Below are positions 16,530-25,833 of a stretch of 64,000 bases of DNA, piece by piece. How positions within the stretch are numbered: the first letter of the stretch is position 1; every line of letters starts with the position of its first letter. The position numbers and the translations under genes were made by a program. Below the pieces are notes generated by a model. It was not told the DNA's origin and did not search any database. It was given only the letters and a program-made list of their open reading frames with translations. This stretch comes from Sediminibacterium magnilacihabitans (GTDB lineage: Bacteria; Bacteroidota; Bacteroidia; Chitinophagales; Chitinophagaceae). The stretch lies in contig PVEQ01000001.1 of assembly GCA_002973575.1 (NCBI GenBank), positions 620,001 to 684,000 of the forward strand, given 5' to 3'.

Positions 16530-18302
16530 TTACATCCGTTCGGGTACTTTTATCCCCAGCACGGCCATCCCTTTTTTAATAACACCCGCCGTAAGCTGGG
16601 CCAGTTGTAAGCGCAGTTCTTTTTTATCAGCGGTTTCGGCATTGCCGATAGAATGTTCTGTATAGAATGAGCTGAAGGTCTTTGCCAGGTTAAAAGTATA
16701 GATGGCCACTTTAGACGGATCATGCTCGCTTGCCGCTTCCTGCAATACAGATGGGAATTGCTCCAATTCTATGGCCAGGGCTTTTTCCAGTGGCAGGAGA
16801 CTATTGCCGATACTGCTGCCTTCTGGCATAGATTTACGCAAGACGCTTTTGATACGGGCATGCGTATATTGAATGAAAGGCCCGGTAAACCCATGGAAAT
16901 CGATGCTCTCTTCGGGATTGAAGATCATTTTTTTCCTGGGGTCCACCCGTAACAGGAAAAATTTTAATGCACCCAAACCAATCGTGGCATAGAGTTCGGC
17001 AAGTTCGGCAGGAGAAAAATCTTTTACTTTTCCCAACTCTTCTGTTTTCTGCCGGGCTATGTTTACCATTTCATCTACGAGGTCGTCTGCATCCACTACG
17101 GTCCCTTCGCGGCTTTTCATCTTACCCGAAGGCAATTCCACCATGCCATAGCTCAGATGATAAATACCATCAGCCGATGGGAGACCCAGCTTCTGGCAGA
17201 TCAGCTTCAATACCTTGAAATGATAATTCTGTTCATCACCTACCACATAAATACTTTGGTCTACATTGAACTCTTTCTGTTTCTGTTCAGCAAGCCCTAT
17301 GTCCTGTGTGATGTATACTGAAGTGCCGTCTTTCCGTTGTACCAGCTTTTCATCAAGTCCATCGTTGGTGAGGTCGATCCACACACTGTTATCTTCTTTC
17401 TTTACAAAAACACCTTTGAACAAGCCTTCTTCCACCAGGTCTTTACCCAGCAGGTAGGTATTGCTCTCATAGTAAACCTTGTCAAAATTGCTGCCGATCC
17501 TTTGATAAGTAATGTCGAATCCTTCATATACCCAGCTATTCATCCTGCGCCAGAGCTCCATCACTTCGGGTTTGCCGGCTTCCCAGTCGAGCAGCATTTG
17601 CTGTGTGGCTTTCATAATGGGAGCTTCTTTTTCAGCCAACTCTTCCGTCATGCCGCTATCCACGAGTTCCTTTACCTGCTTTTTGTATGCCTCGTTGAAC
17701 TTCACATAATAATCCCCCACAAAATGATCTCCTTTGATACCCGTACTTTGAGGGGTATCGCCGTTGCCGAAATACTGCCAGGCGATCATGCTCTTACAGA
17801 TATGAATGCCCCTGTCGTTCACTACACAGGTCTTTACAATACCATGACCGGTAGTTTTAAGAATTTCTGCTACACTCCATCCCAGGAAATTGTTCCGCAA
17901 GTGCCCGAGATGAAGGGGTTTATTGGTATTGGGGGATGAATATTCCACCATTACTTTGCTTCCGGTGGAGGCGCTCGCACCAAAGGAAAGATTAGCTGCA
18001 TTTGACTGGATGAACTGCAGCCAGTATCCATCGGCTATCGTCAGGTTGAGGAAGCCTTTAATGATGTTGAAACCGCTGAAAAGATCAGGATGCCGGTTGA
18101 TCAGATGGCTGCCCAATTCCTGGCCCAGGACATCCGGCGCTTTTTTTAACAGTTTTATAAAGCTGAAAAGTACCACCGTATAATCGCCCTCGAACTCGGG
18201 TTTGGTGGCATTGACCAGAACGTCATGAGGCTGTAAATCAATATTGTACAATTCTTTTAGCGCTTGTGCCGAGGCTACCTTAACCTTTAAAACAACGTTC
18301 AT
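16530..18302 (-). CDS. argS: Arginyl-tRNA synthetase
   Basis: 590 residues from ATG 18302 (MNVVLKVKVASAQALKELYNID); the 48 codons upstream in frame are not family-like. Class I synthetase charging tRNA-Arg. It has the ArgRS N-terminal domain (1-110), then SSPNTNKPLHLGHLRN with the HIGH-type motif HLGH at 131-134. The KMSKS equivalent is GKMKSREGTVV, a KMSKS-type loop with an altered third residue, as in many ArgRS. The C-terminal helical anticodon-binding (DALR) domain ends VIKKGMAVLGIKVPERM. Confidence 0.97.
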   Translation of the reverse strand: MNVVLKVKVASAQALKELYNIDLQPHDVLVNATKPEFEGDYTVVLFSFIKLLKKAPDVLGQELGSHLINRHPDLFSGFNIIKGFLNLTIADGYWLQFIQSNAANLSFGASASTGSKVMVEYSSPNTNKPLHLGHLRNNFLGWSVAEILKTTGHGIVKTCVVNDRGIHICKSMIAWQYFGNGDTPQSTGIKGDHFVGDYYVKFNEAYKKQVKELVDSGMTEELAEKEAPIMKATQQMLLDWEAGKPEVMELWRRMNSWVYEGFDITYQRIGSNFDKVYYESNTYLLGKDLVEEGLFKGVFVKKEDNSVWIDLTNDGLDEKLVQRKDGTSVYITQDIGLAEQKQKEFNVDQSIYVVGDEQNYHFKVLKLICQKLGLPSADGIYHLSYGMVELPSGKMKSREGTVVDADDLVDEMVNIARQKTEELGKVKDFSPAELAELYATIGLGALKFFLLRVDPRKKMIFNPEESIDFHGFTGPFIQYTHARIKSVLRKSMPEGSSIGNSLLPLEKALAIELEQFPSVLQEAASEHDPSKVAIYTFNLAKTFSSFYTEHSIGNAETADKKELRLQLAQLTAGVIKKGMAVLGIKVPERM

Positions 18303-18323
18303 GGGCTTAACAATTTCGGGTTG

Positions 18324-18331
18324 CAAAAGTA
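18324..18331 (-). promoter_or_regulatory. Minus-7 promoter box for argS
   Basis: The minus strand reads TACTTTTG, an exact TAnnTTTG match. The predicted start is near 18317, 15 nt before the argS ATG. Confidence 0.6.
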
Positions 18332-18344
18332 ACCAATTAAGCCC

Positions 18345-18352
18345 TACCTTCG
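18345..18352 (+). promoter_or_regulatory. Near-consensus minus-7 box for gtrA
   Basis: TACCTTCG has one mismatch to TAnnTTTG. Transcription would begin near 18359, only about 3 nt before the gtrA ATG, implying an almost leaderless message. The argS box lies 13 bp away on the other strand. Confidence 0.35.
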
Positions 18353-18361
18353 CCGCCATTG

Positions 18362-18853
18362 ATGCGAAAGTTGCACCAACATATCCGTAAACTGATCCTC
18401 GACACGGTGGACCTGTTCTACCCGTTGTTCCAAAAGATGATGCCATTGCAAACTTTCCGTTATGCGGCTTGCGGTGGTTTCAATACCTGTCTCGATATTA
18501 CCCTGTTCTTCATTTCTTACAATTATATACTGCAAAAACAACCGGTTCATTTTGGGTTCCTTACCATCGGAGCACATATTGCCGCTTTTCTGATCGGGTT
18601 CTGTGTAACATTTCCCATCGGTTTTTACCTGAGCAGGTATGTAGTATTTCAGGCTACTTCGGTTGCCAAGCGCGAACAATTGGGCAAATACTTTATGGTG
18701 GTGCTGGGTTGCCTTTTCCTGAACTATGGGTTCCTGAAATTATTTGTGGATGTGCTTCACTGGTATCCTACGCCGTCTAAATTGATCACTACGCTCTTCG
18801 TAGTAGCTTTCAGTTATGTTTCCCAGAAGCATTTTACTTTCAAGACGGCCTGA
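18362..18853 (+). CDS. GtrA family membrane protein
   Basis: 163 residues from ATG 18362; a TTG one codon earlier is also open. GtrA-like proteins are small four-helix membrane proteins thought to move lipid-linked sugars across the inner membrane or to assist glycosyltransferases. Hydrophobic segments are visible around 35-55, 66-92, 108-125 and 133-152. Typical motifs are RYAACGGFNTCLDITLFF and FYLSRYVVF. It is divergent from argS and convergent with a DUF5686 gene. Confidence 0.85.
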   Translation: MRKLHQHIRKLILDTVDLFYPLFQKMMPLQTFRYAACGGFNTCLDITLFFISYNYILQKQPVHFGFLTIGAHIAAFLIGFCVTFPIGFYLSRYVVFQATSVAKREQLGKYFMVVLGCLFLNYGFLKLFVDVLHWYPTPSKLITTLFVVAFSYVSQKHFTFKTA

Positions 18854-18866
18854 TACAATTGTTTTA

Positions 18867-21392
18867 TCAGAACTGTAATCGCACACTACCAAAAACACCG
18901 AAGTCATTGGCGTTTGATTTATAGAGGAGCGGGTTGGATCCTGCAGGAATATTGCGCAGCGGAGCATACCGCCATACAAAATCGATACGCAATAGTTTGA
19001 AGATGTTTTCCAGGCCGGTACCCAGTTCTGTATAGAAGCCGCCTCTAAGCGAACGCATGCGATATTCATAATAGAAGTCATGAATATTAAGCCGCTGGTT
19101 AGCCGTAGAGAGATTACCCCATACTGTTTTAACATTCCAGAACTGCCTCATGTTGCTTTTTCGCATAAAATGCAACAGGCTCAAAAACTTTTTCTCCAGG
19201 TTGTGTTCAAGAGTAGCGCCTGCAAATTCATCACTTATGTATTCAAACCTGTTCATCAGGTTAAAAGATTGTTTGTTGTAATAATAAACCTCATTTCCGG
19301 GATGCACTTCCAGCAGCATGAAGGGGAGTGGTTCATTGGAGAACACTTTTCCGCCATACACCATGTAATTGACCTTGCCCCAGCGTGGGATGCGGGTGGT
19401 CTGGCTGATGTTTATTCCTACACGGCGGTATTGATAGTCCGAACCCAGGAAACCCGCAATACCCACAGCACCGCGCAATTCCAGAACGGGCAGGTCGCTT
19501 TTCAATTTCAATTCCTTTCTGTGACGGGCAATGGTTTTTTCCCCGGGTGCATAACGGAGTTTTAACCCCAATTCGGCATTTGCAATACTTACCTGTTTAG
19601 GGCGACTCATTAATAATCTTTTCTCAGGCAAGGGGCTGAACGTCTCATAATTGGTAAAAGTGAAGAAAGGCTGCGCGGAAAGTTTATTACGCCATTCTTT
19701 GGTGATGGCCAGTTTGGTTTCTTCCACACCCAGGAATTTCTGTCGTATGTGCGGACGACGGATCAACTGGCTGAAAATATTATCAGTGGTGATGTCCTCG
19801 TCGTTATAGCGAGTGCGGCCATTATCCAGGTCGTGCGTGTAAGATGAAAAAAAGCTGATACCCTGATTACCTGGCAAACGGTAAGTAACGTCCATCCTGC
19901 CTTTGAAACGGTTATCCTTGAACCCATAGGCTAAATAACCATGCAGCCGGAGATATTTGCTGAACTTTGCTGTAGTACCGAGATCAAAGCGAACCCTGAA
20001 ACGCTCCAGTTGATTACCGCTTACCCATTTGTACCAGGGACCGATCTCAACGGCCCCAAGTTTTTTATGGCCATCGAGCAGGAAAGTAAGTGTGTTGGTA
20101 TAGTGAATAAAAGCGGGGATGGTTTTGATGGTGTCCATCATCTTATAGATATTCTGTTCATTGGAACTGAGGTCTTCATGCCTTTGCTCATTCCAGAAAT
20201 CAGTATCCTTATCCTGCGCATTCTCAGCCACCACTACTTCTTCCTTCTGTGCATTGGCGTTCAGTTTGGCAAGAATACTCGTATCATTTACCCGGATATT
20301 ACGGTACATGTTTGTTTTACGTGCGATAAACGATAATTTCTCTTTGCCCAGGGGAGAGAAATCAACCACGAGTTTGTCTTTCGAGAACATCCAGTTGCTG
20401 TCGGACTGCAAACTGAACTCCTGTACAATACTCAGTCTGTTTACAAAGTTGATATTGGCAGTAGTGGAAATGTTCAGGTTGATGCGATAGATACCCCAGT
20501 TGCTGCCGTGTATCCAGCAATCGCCGCTGAACGTATTTTCACCATCGCGTTTCGGGGTAAAGAAGAGGTGAAAATAACGCTGGCCGCCGATGTACTGGGT
20601 ATCGGCGCCACGGTAGTTGTAATACCTGTCGCCCAAAGTGCTGAGCGGACTAATGAACTCTTTACCCAGTGCATGTGTTTGATCGGAATAAACATTGATC
20701 TTCTGGTTCATGCCGCCTACGAACTGCAGCATACTTTCGTTTTTCATCCCATCTGTCTTGGCAGCCTTGATCTCTTCCCGGATCTTCTGCGGATCGGTAC
20801 TGTAATAGTAGTCGGATAAAGCTTCTGTCAGGTAAATCGGCAAGAATGGCTTTGTTTCCGTGGTACTGTCGATATTATCCAGTATAAAGGCGAAAGGTTT
20901 GAGTAGTTTTTTGTCGGCGAAATAACGGCGATCTACATTATTAAGGTCGATCTCCATTTTATTATAGAGTTCATAAGCATAGCTCTGGTACTGGTAAGGG
21001 TTGTTCTTTGCTTTATGGGCAACGATGTTTTTCCACCAGCGAAGTCCTTTGTTGAACTTGGACTTGACTTCCACCGAGCTGCCGGTTTTCAGTTGGTACA
21101 AGGACAATATCAACAACGAACTGTCTTTGCTGTGGTCATTGATGATCTTGTGAAGCTCATCGAACCCCACATAACTAACGGCAAGGGTATCCGGATGAAA
21201 GGGACTGTGTTTGATGGTGAAATTGCCGGCGCTATCGCTAACAACCCCGAAACCGGCTTTTTTCCAGAATATACTGGCAAATGGAACAGTTTCTTTGGTG
21301 AAATTGCTCATTATCCGCCCCCTGAGCGTGGGTGTATGCAAGTCCTGAGACCACAAAATGGTACAGGTTAACATAGTACAAAAGCAAGCCAT
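18867..21392 (-). CDS. DUF5686 outer-membrane protein with carboxypeptidase-like regulatory domain
   Basis: 841 residues from ATG 21392 with signal peptide MACFCTMLTCTILWSQ; a GTG 30 bp upstream is an alternative. A CarboxypepD_reg-like beta domain (about 22-105; TLRGRIMSNFTKETVPFASIFW...VSYVGFDELHKII) is followed by the DUF5686 region, rich in aromatic beta strands that resemble an outer-membrane barrel, ending in NDFGVFGSVRLQF with a C-terminal Phe. Such proteins are common in Bacteroidota with unknown roles. It is not part of a SusCD pair. Confidence 0.85.
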   Translation of the reverse strand: MACFCTMLTCTILWSQDLHTPTLRGRIMSNFTKETVPFASIFWKKAGFGVVSDSAGNFTIKHSPFHPDTLAVSYVGFDELHKIINDHSKDSSLLILSLYQLKTGSSVEVKSKFNKGLRWWKNIVAHKAKNNPYQYQSYAYELYNKMEIDLNNVDRRYFADKKLLKPFAFILDNIDSTTETKPFLPIYLTEALSDYYYSTDPQKIREEIKAAKTDGMKNESMLQFVGGMNQKINVYSDQTHALGKEFISPLSTLGDRYYNYRGADTQYIGGQRYFHLFFTPKRDGENTFSGDCWIHGSNWGIYRINLNISTTANINFVNRLSIVQEFSLQSDSNWMFSKDKLVVDFSPLGKEKLSFIARKTNMYRNIRVNDTSILAKLNANAQKEEVVVAENAQDKDTDFWNEQRHEDLSSNEQNIYKMMDTIKTIPAFIHYTNTLTFLLDGHKKLGAVEIGPWYKWVSGNQLERFRVRFDLGTTAKFSKYLRLHGYLAYGFKDNRFKGRMDVTYRLPGNQGISFFSSYTHDLDNGRTRYNDEDITTDNIFSQLIRRPHIRQKFLGVEETKLAITKEWRNKLSAQPFFTFTNYETFSPLPEKRLLMSRPKQVSIANAELGLKLRYAPGEKTIARHRKELKLKSDLPVLELRGAVGIAGFLGSDYQYRRVGINISQTTRIPRWGKVNYMVYGGKVFSNEPLPFMLLEVHPGNEVYYYNKQSFNLMNRFEYISDEFAGATLEHNLEKKFLSLLHFMRKSNMRQFWNVKTVWGNLSTANQRLNIHDFYYEYRMRSLRGGFYTELGTGLENIFKLLRIDFVWRYAPLRNIPAGSNPLLYKSNANDFGVFGSVRLQF

Positions 21393-21422
21393 TGCCTTGT
21401 AGAAAAAGCCAATTTTCGTCAC

Positions 21423-21634
21423 GTCAGGGGTGTATACAGGGGTTATCTAATCTCGGTCAACCGGGATATAGGATCTACTAACAATTAAGAACAAATTAAA
21501 ATTAAGGTTTTTTTTCCTGAAAAAACCACATGTGACAAAACCCTGCATATCTGGCTGACAATTTTGCATTTTAAGCTTGATGGCATGGTCATTGACCAGA
21601 ATAAAGCGATTATTAATCCGAAATTCATAAAGAC
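21423..21634. other. Divergent intergenic region upstream of dnaK
   Basis: 212 bp separate the DUF5686 gene from dnaK. No CIRCE inverted repeat (HrcA site) is present. A GACAATTTTGC segment near 21560 approaches a Bacteroidota promoter box (CAATTTTG, one mismatch), but no clear operator is seen. Confidence 0.4.
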
Positions 21635-23545
21635 ATGGGTAAAATAATAGGAATTGACCTTGGAACAACTAATAGTTGTGTGGCCGTTATGGAAGGTAAC
21701 GAGCCCGTAGTGATAGCCAATGACGAAGGGCGTAGGACTACCCCTTCCGTAGTGGCATTTTTGAAGAATGGCGAGCGTAAAGTAGGAGATCCTGCCAAGC
21801 GCCAGGCTATTACCAACCCCCAGCATACCATCACCAGTGTGAAGCGTTTCATGGGGCGCCGGCACGACGAAGTGACCGAAGAAATCAGTCACTGGAGCTA
21901 TAAAGTGGCAAAAGGTGACAATAATACCGTTCGGGTAGCTATCGAAGACCGTTTGTATACTCCCCAGGAGATATCTGCCATGATCCTTCAGAAAATGAAG
22001 AAAACGGCAGAAGACTATCTCGGACAGGAAGTGACCGAAGCGGTGATCACTGTTCCGGCTTATTTTAACGACGCACAGCGTCAGGCTACCAAAGAAGCAG
22101 GTGAGATCGCCGGTCTGAATGTACGTCGTATTGTGAATGAACCTACAGCGGCTGCGCTGGCTTATGGCCTCGATAAAAAACATGCCGATCAGAAAATTGC
22201 CGTGTTCGACCTGGGTGGTGGTACTTTCGATATCTCCATCCTGGAACTGGGTGATGGCGTTTTTGAAGTGAAATCAACCAATGGTGATACGCACCTGGGT
22301 GGTGACGACTTCGACAAAGTGATCATGGACTGGCTGGCTGATGAGTTCAAAAGCCAGGAAGCCATCGACCTGCGCAAAGACCCGATGGCCCTGCAGCGTT
22401 TGAAAGAAGCTGCTGAAAAAGCGAAGATCGAGTTGAGCTCTTCTGCAGAAACAGAGATCAACCTGCCTTATATCACTGCGGTGGACGGCGTTCCCAAACA
22501 CCTGGTGCTGAAGCTTAGCCGCGCCAAATTCGAGCAACTGGCAGACAACCTGTTTGCCCGCTGCCTGAAACCTTGTGAAGCGGCATTAAAAGATGCAGGC
22601 TATAGCACTTCACAGATCGATGAAGTGATCCTGGTGGGTGGTTCTACCCGTATCCCTAAAGTGCAGGAGATCGTAGAAAAATTCTTTGGTAAGAAACCCA
22701 ATAAAGGCGTAAACCCCGATGAAGTAGTAGCCGTAGGTGCTGCCATCCAGGGTGCGGTATTAACAGGTGAAGTGAAAGATGTATTGCTGCTCGACGTTAC
22801 GCCGCTTGCTTTGGGTATCGAAACCATGGGTGGTGTAATGACAGTGATGATTCCTTCTAATACGACCATCCCTACCAAGAAAACAGAAATATTCTCTACA
22901 GCCAGCGATAACCAACCGGGTGTACAGATCCATGTATTGCAGGGAGAGCGCCCGATGGCCAACCTGAACAAGAGCCTGGGTATATTCAACCTCGATGGTA
23001 TTCCACCGGCTCCAAGAGGCGTGCCCCAGATCGAAGTGACTTTCGATATCGATGCCAACGGTTTGCTGCATGTGAGTGCAAAAGACAAAGGCACTGGCAA
23101 AGAACAGAAGATACGCATCGAAGCGGGTAGTGGTTTGAGCAAAGAAGAAATTGAAAAAATGAAGGCCGAAGCAAAAGCCAATGAAGCATCTGATAAAGAA
23201 GCCCGCGATAAAGTGGAAAAACTGAACCAGGCCGACAGCCTGATCTTCCAAACTGAGAAGCAATTCAAAGAGTTTGGAGATAAGATTCCGGCCGATAAAA
23301 AAGCGCCAATTGAAGCAGCACTTGCCAAGCTGAAAGAAGCGCATAAGAGCCAGGATGTAGCTGCTGTAGATGCTGCTATGACAGAGATGAATAATGCATG
23401 GACTGCCGCCAGTGAAGAAATTTACAAGGCGCAGCAGGCTGCAGGCGGACAGGCAGAAGGAGGTGCACAAGCCAATGCCGGTTCAAACGCACAAGCAGGC
23501 GGAAGCGATACTGTGGAAGATGCACAGTTTGAAGAAGTGAAATAA
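21635..23545 (+). CDS. dnaK: Chaperone protein DnaK (Hsp70)
   Basis: 636 residues, the standard length. The ATPase domain begins [21 protein letters not shown] and includes [13 protein letters not shown] and the [15 protein letters not shown] adenosine motif. The linker [18 protein letters not shown] leads to the substrate-binding domain and helical lid. The C-terminus ends in a Gly/Ala/Gln-rich linker and the conserved [12 protein letters not shown] tail. No dnaJ or grpE is adjacent, so this is a stand-alone copy. A 17-bp perfect hairpin follows. Confidence 0.98.
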   Translation: MGKIIGIDLGTTNSCVAVMEGNEPVVIANDEGRRTTPSVVAFLKNGERKVGDPAKRQAITNPQHTITSVKRFMGRRHDEVTEEISHWSYKVAKGDNNTVRVAIEDRLYTPQEISAMILQKMKKTAEDYLGQEVTEAVITVPAYFNDAQRQATKEAGEIAGLNVRRIVNEPTAAALAYGLDKKHADQKIAVFDLGGGTFDISILELGDGVFEVKSTNGDTHLGGDDFDKVIMDWLADEFKSQEAIDLRKDPMALQRLKEAAEKAKIELSSSAETEINLPYITAVDGVPKHLVLKLSRAKFEQLADNLFARCLKPCEAALKDAGYSTSQIDEVILVGGSTRIPKVQEIVEKFFGKKPNKGVNPDEVVAVGAAIQGAVLTGEVKDVLLLDVTPLALGIETMGGVMTVMIPSNTTIPTKKTEIFSTASDNQPGVQIHVLQGERPMANLNKSLGIFNLDGIPPAPRGVPQIEVTFDIDANGLLHVSAKDKGTGKEQKIRIEAGSGLSKEEIEKMKAEAKANEASDKEARDKVEKLNQADSLIFQTEKQFKEFGDKIPADKKAPIEAALAKLKEAHKSQDVAAVDAAMTEMNNAWTAASEEIYKAQQAAGGQAEGGAQANAGSNAQAGGSDTVEDAQFEEVK

Positions 23546-23569
23546 TGTCTCTTTGAAATGATAACAATA

Positions 23570-23607
23570 AAAACTTTGCCCTGGGCTTAAGCCCAGGGCA
23601 AAGTTTT
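23570..23607. terminator. Bidirectional terminator between dnaK and apbE
   Basis: A perfect 17-bp inverted repeat (23570-23586 and 23591-23607, core CTTTGCCCTGGGC) has a 4-nt loop TTAA, with T runs following on the plus strand and A runs (T on minus) on the other side. It serves dnaK and the convergent apbE, whose stop codon touches the stem. Confidence 0.9.
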
Positions 23608-24608
23608 TATTGCAATAATGTATAGAAAGAATGGGTGGCAGTATCGTGCACAACGCCATCGGGAGTGGTATAAATAAAATAAGCGCCCAGATCTTTTTTA
23701 CGTTCCACAAATTCCATGGCCTTTTTCAGCCCCATGCCCATCAGCGCATTATCATAACCATCGGCAGTAATGCCATCCTTAGCCCATACGGTAACACTGA
23801 TCAGGTCTGTTTGAAAAGAATAACCCGTATGCGGATCAATGAGGTGATTGATTTTTTTGGCGCCACTTTCATAGAATTTACGGTAATTACCAGAGGTAGT
23901 GAGTGCCCCATGATCTAAATGAACGATCCTTTGGTAGGGAGCCGGTTCATACGGATCGTTGCCCGGCGCTTCAATGCCCACCGACATTTTTTCGCTACCT
24001 GGCTGCCTGCGGCCACTGACTACCAGTTCTCCGCCAATTTCTGCCAGGAAGTTTTGAATGCCTTTCGATCTCAGGTAATTGGCCAGCACATCTGCAGTAT
24101 AACCCTGGGCTATTCCGTTGAGGTCGATCTTCACACAGGGCAGGCTCTTGTGCAGGTAATTATTTTTGAGTGATAGCTTGCCGGTGCCTACACATTTCAA
24201 CAATGCGCTGATGCGTGCAGTGTCGGGCAGGCTGTCCGGATGCTTCACACCAAATCCCCAGGCTTCCACAAGCGGCTGCACGGTAACGTCGAATAGCCCG
24301 CCTGTTTCCTTATAGATCTCAAAAGATTTCGCAACAACTGTTTTCAGGTAATGATCGGTGGCAATACCTTCCGTCGAGCGATTGAACCGGTTGATAAGTG
24401 AATAAGGTTTGTAAAGTGAAAGCGAACTATCGATACCATTGAGGATACTGTCGATAGCAACTTGACGAATGATAGCATGGGTATGATAGTAAGTGATATG
24501 ATAGGTAGTACCCTGTGCATATCCTTCCAAATGAAATGCTTTTAATGCAGGCTTTTGAATAAAAGAGACCTGCATTAAAAGCATTAAAAAAAGCAACAGA
24601 CGATACAT
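23607..24608 (-). CDS. apbE: FAD:protein FMN transferase ApbE
   Basis: 333 residues from ATG 24608. It attaches FMN by a phosphoester to Thr or Ser of exported flavoproteins, in the periplasm. A signal peptide (MYRLLLFLMLLMQVSFIQK) is present. Family motifs are HLEGYAQGTTYHITY, GGLFDVTVQPLVEAWGFG, KIDLNGIAQGYTAD, EIGGELVVSGRRQPG, HGALTTSGNYRKF and KINHLIDPHTGYSF (metal site). It starts one base after the stop of the upstream Gfo/Idh gene, so it is almost surely translated from the same mRNA as the sugar operon. No FMN-acceptor protein (SGAT/TGAT target) is evident nearby. Confidence 0.93.
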   Translation of the reverse strand: MYRLLLFLMLLMQVSFIQKPALKAFHLEGYAQGTTYHITYYHTHAIIRQVAIDSILNGIDSSLSLYKPYSLINRFNRSTEGIATDHYLKTVVAKSFEIYKETGGLFDVTVQPLVEAWGFGVKHPDSLPDTARISALLKCVGTGKLSLKNNYLHKSLPCVKIDLNGIAQGYTADVLANYLRSKGIQNFLAEIGGELVVSGRRQPGSEKMSVGIEAPGNDPYEPAPYQRIVHLDHGALTTSGNYRKFYESGAKKINHLIDPHTGYSFQTDLISVTVWAKDGITADGYDNALMGMGLKKAMEFVERKKDLGAYFIYTTPDGVVHDTATHSFYTLLQ

Positions 24609-24609
24609 C

Positions 24610-25821
24610 TTAGAAATTATATTCCGGTTTCCATTGCTGTACGGTGTTGGTGTAGATGGCTTCATTGGCCAGGTGCACACATACCGCCGTTCTGGCGCCG
24701 GTCATTACATTGGAAGCGGGACTTTGCTTTTGCACGATGGACTTGTGAAAATCAACCATCGCATAATACGTACCATCTTTGGTTGGTTCGGTAAGAATGG
24801 GCATACCGCCGTCTTTGTTCCAGGTGATCTTGGTAGCACCTGTTACACCGTCTACAGTTTGTAATTCTTTGCGTGTCTGCGCTTCAGGATAAAATACGCC
24901 TTCATTGACCAGCAATGATACGGTGCCTTTGTTTCCTTTCAGTTTGAAAATATAACCTTCCCTCGCATTGGCACAGGTAGCGCCGAAATTACCGATCATG
25001 CCTTCTTTGCCATAGCGCAGTACAGCCTGTACATTATCGTAGGTTTCCCTTCCGTCTTTGTAAAAATCAATACCACCGGTGCCCACAATAGTAGTAGGGT
25101 GGGTATTGAATGCCCAGTTGACGAAATCGATCTGGTGTGATAATAATTCAGCCGGCAATCCGCCTGAAAACTCTTTATACATGCGCCAGTTGATCTTTCT
25201 TTCGAGTGAAGGATCGGGTACGGGCCTGCGCCAGTCCCAGTTACGGTCCCAGCGGCAATCGATCTGCGTTACCTTACCCAGGTAACCCTTCTCGATCATT
25301 TCCTTCACTTTATAATACAATGGGGTGTAGCGGTATTGGTGGCCTATCTGTAATACCTGTTTGGGATAATTACCTGCAATGTTGATCAGGCTGGCTGCCT
25401 GGGGAATATTGTAGGTCATTGTTTTTTCCAGGTATACTTGTTTGCCTGCTTCCAATGCATCTTTGGCAAGGTTGAAATGCAGGTTCAAAGGCACCGCAAT
25501 GACCACAGCTTCAACGTTTTTATCATCGAGCAACTGGTGATGATCTTTGTACTGCTTCACTGATTGTACAGATCCGGCGGGCAATACCTTTTCGGTTTCT
25601 TTCAATCTGAAATCCAGCACATCACAAATGGCGACGATATTGAATTTCGTGGGCAGTTCTTTCAGGATCTGCATGATGCCTTTACCGCGGTCTCCACAAC
25701 CGATCACACCAAGGTTGATGCGGTGATCGGCATCCAGGGCAAAGGCTTTCATCATACTGTTGTGTAACAAAAGACCACCGGTAAGTACAGTGGTCTTTTT
25801 AATAAAACTTCTTCGGCTCAT
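24610..25821 (-). CDS. Gfo/Idh/MocA family oxidoreductase with Tat-like signal
   Basis: 403 residues. The N-terminus MSRRSFIKKTTVLTGGLLLHNSMM is a twin-arginine signal (RRSFIKK), so the enzyme is probably exported folded with its nucleotide. The Rossmann motif is LGVIGCGDRGKGIM, then VYLEKTMTYN in place of the usual EKP, so the catalytic lysine motif is E-K-T. The C-terminal Gfo/Idh domain has SGGLPAELLSHQIDFVNW. It acts on an unknown sugar or sugar derivative using NAD(P). It is 12 bp after the second Gfo/Idh gene. Confidence 0.88.
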   Translation of the reverse strand: MSRRSFIKKTTVLTGGLLLHNSMMKAFALDADHRINLGVIGCGDRGKGIMQILKELPTKFNIVAICDVLDFRLKETEKVLPAGSVQSVKQYKDHHQLLDDKNVEAVVIAVPLNLHFNLAKDALEAGKQVYLEKTMTYNIPQAASLINIAGNYPKQVLQIGHQYRYTPLYYKVKEMIEKGYLGKVTQIDCRWDRNWDWRRPVPDPSLERKINWRMYKEFSGGLPAELLSHQIDFVNWAFNTHPTTIVGTGGIDFYKDGRETYDNVQAVLRYGKEGMIGNFGATCANAREGYIFKLKGNKGTVSLLVNEGVFYPEAQTRKELQTVDGVTGATKITWNKDGGMPILTEPTKDGTYYAMVDFHKSIVQKQSPASNVMTGARTAVCVHLANEAIYTNTVQQWKPEYNF

Positions 25822-25833
25822 AACAATGACAAA

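Noticed and set aside
21545..21610. Sigma-54-like sequences upstream of dnaK (TGGCTGACAATTTTGC, TGGCATGGTCATTGA)
   Set aside because: The GG and GC elements are one base off in spacing in the first and the GC is missing in the second.
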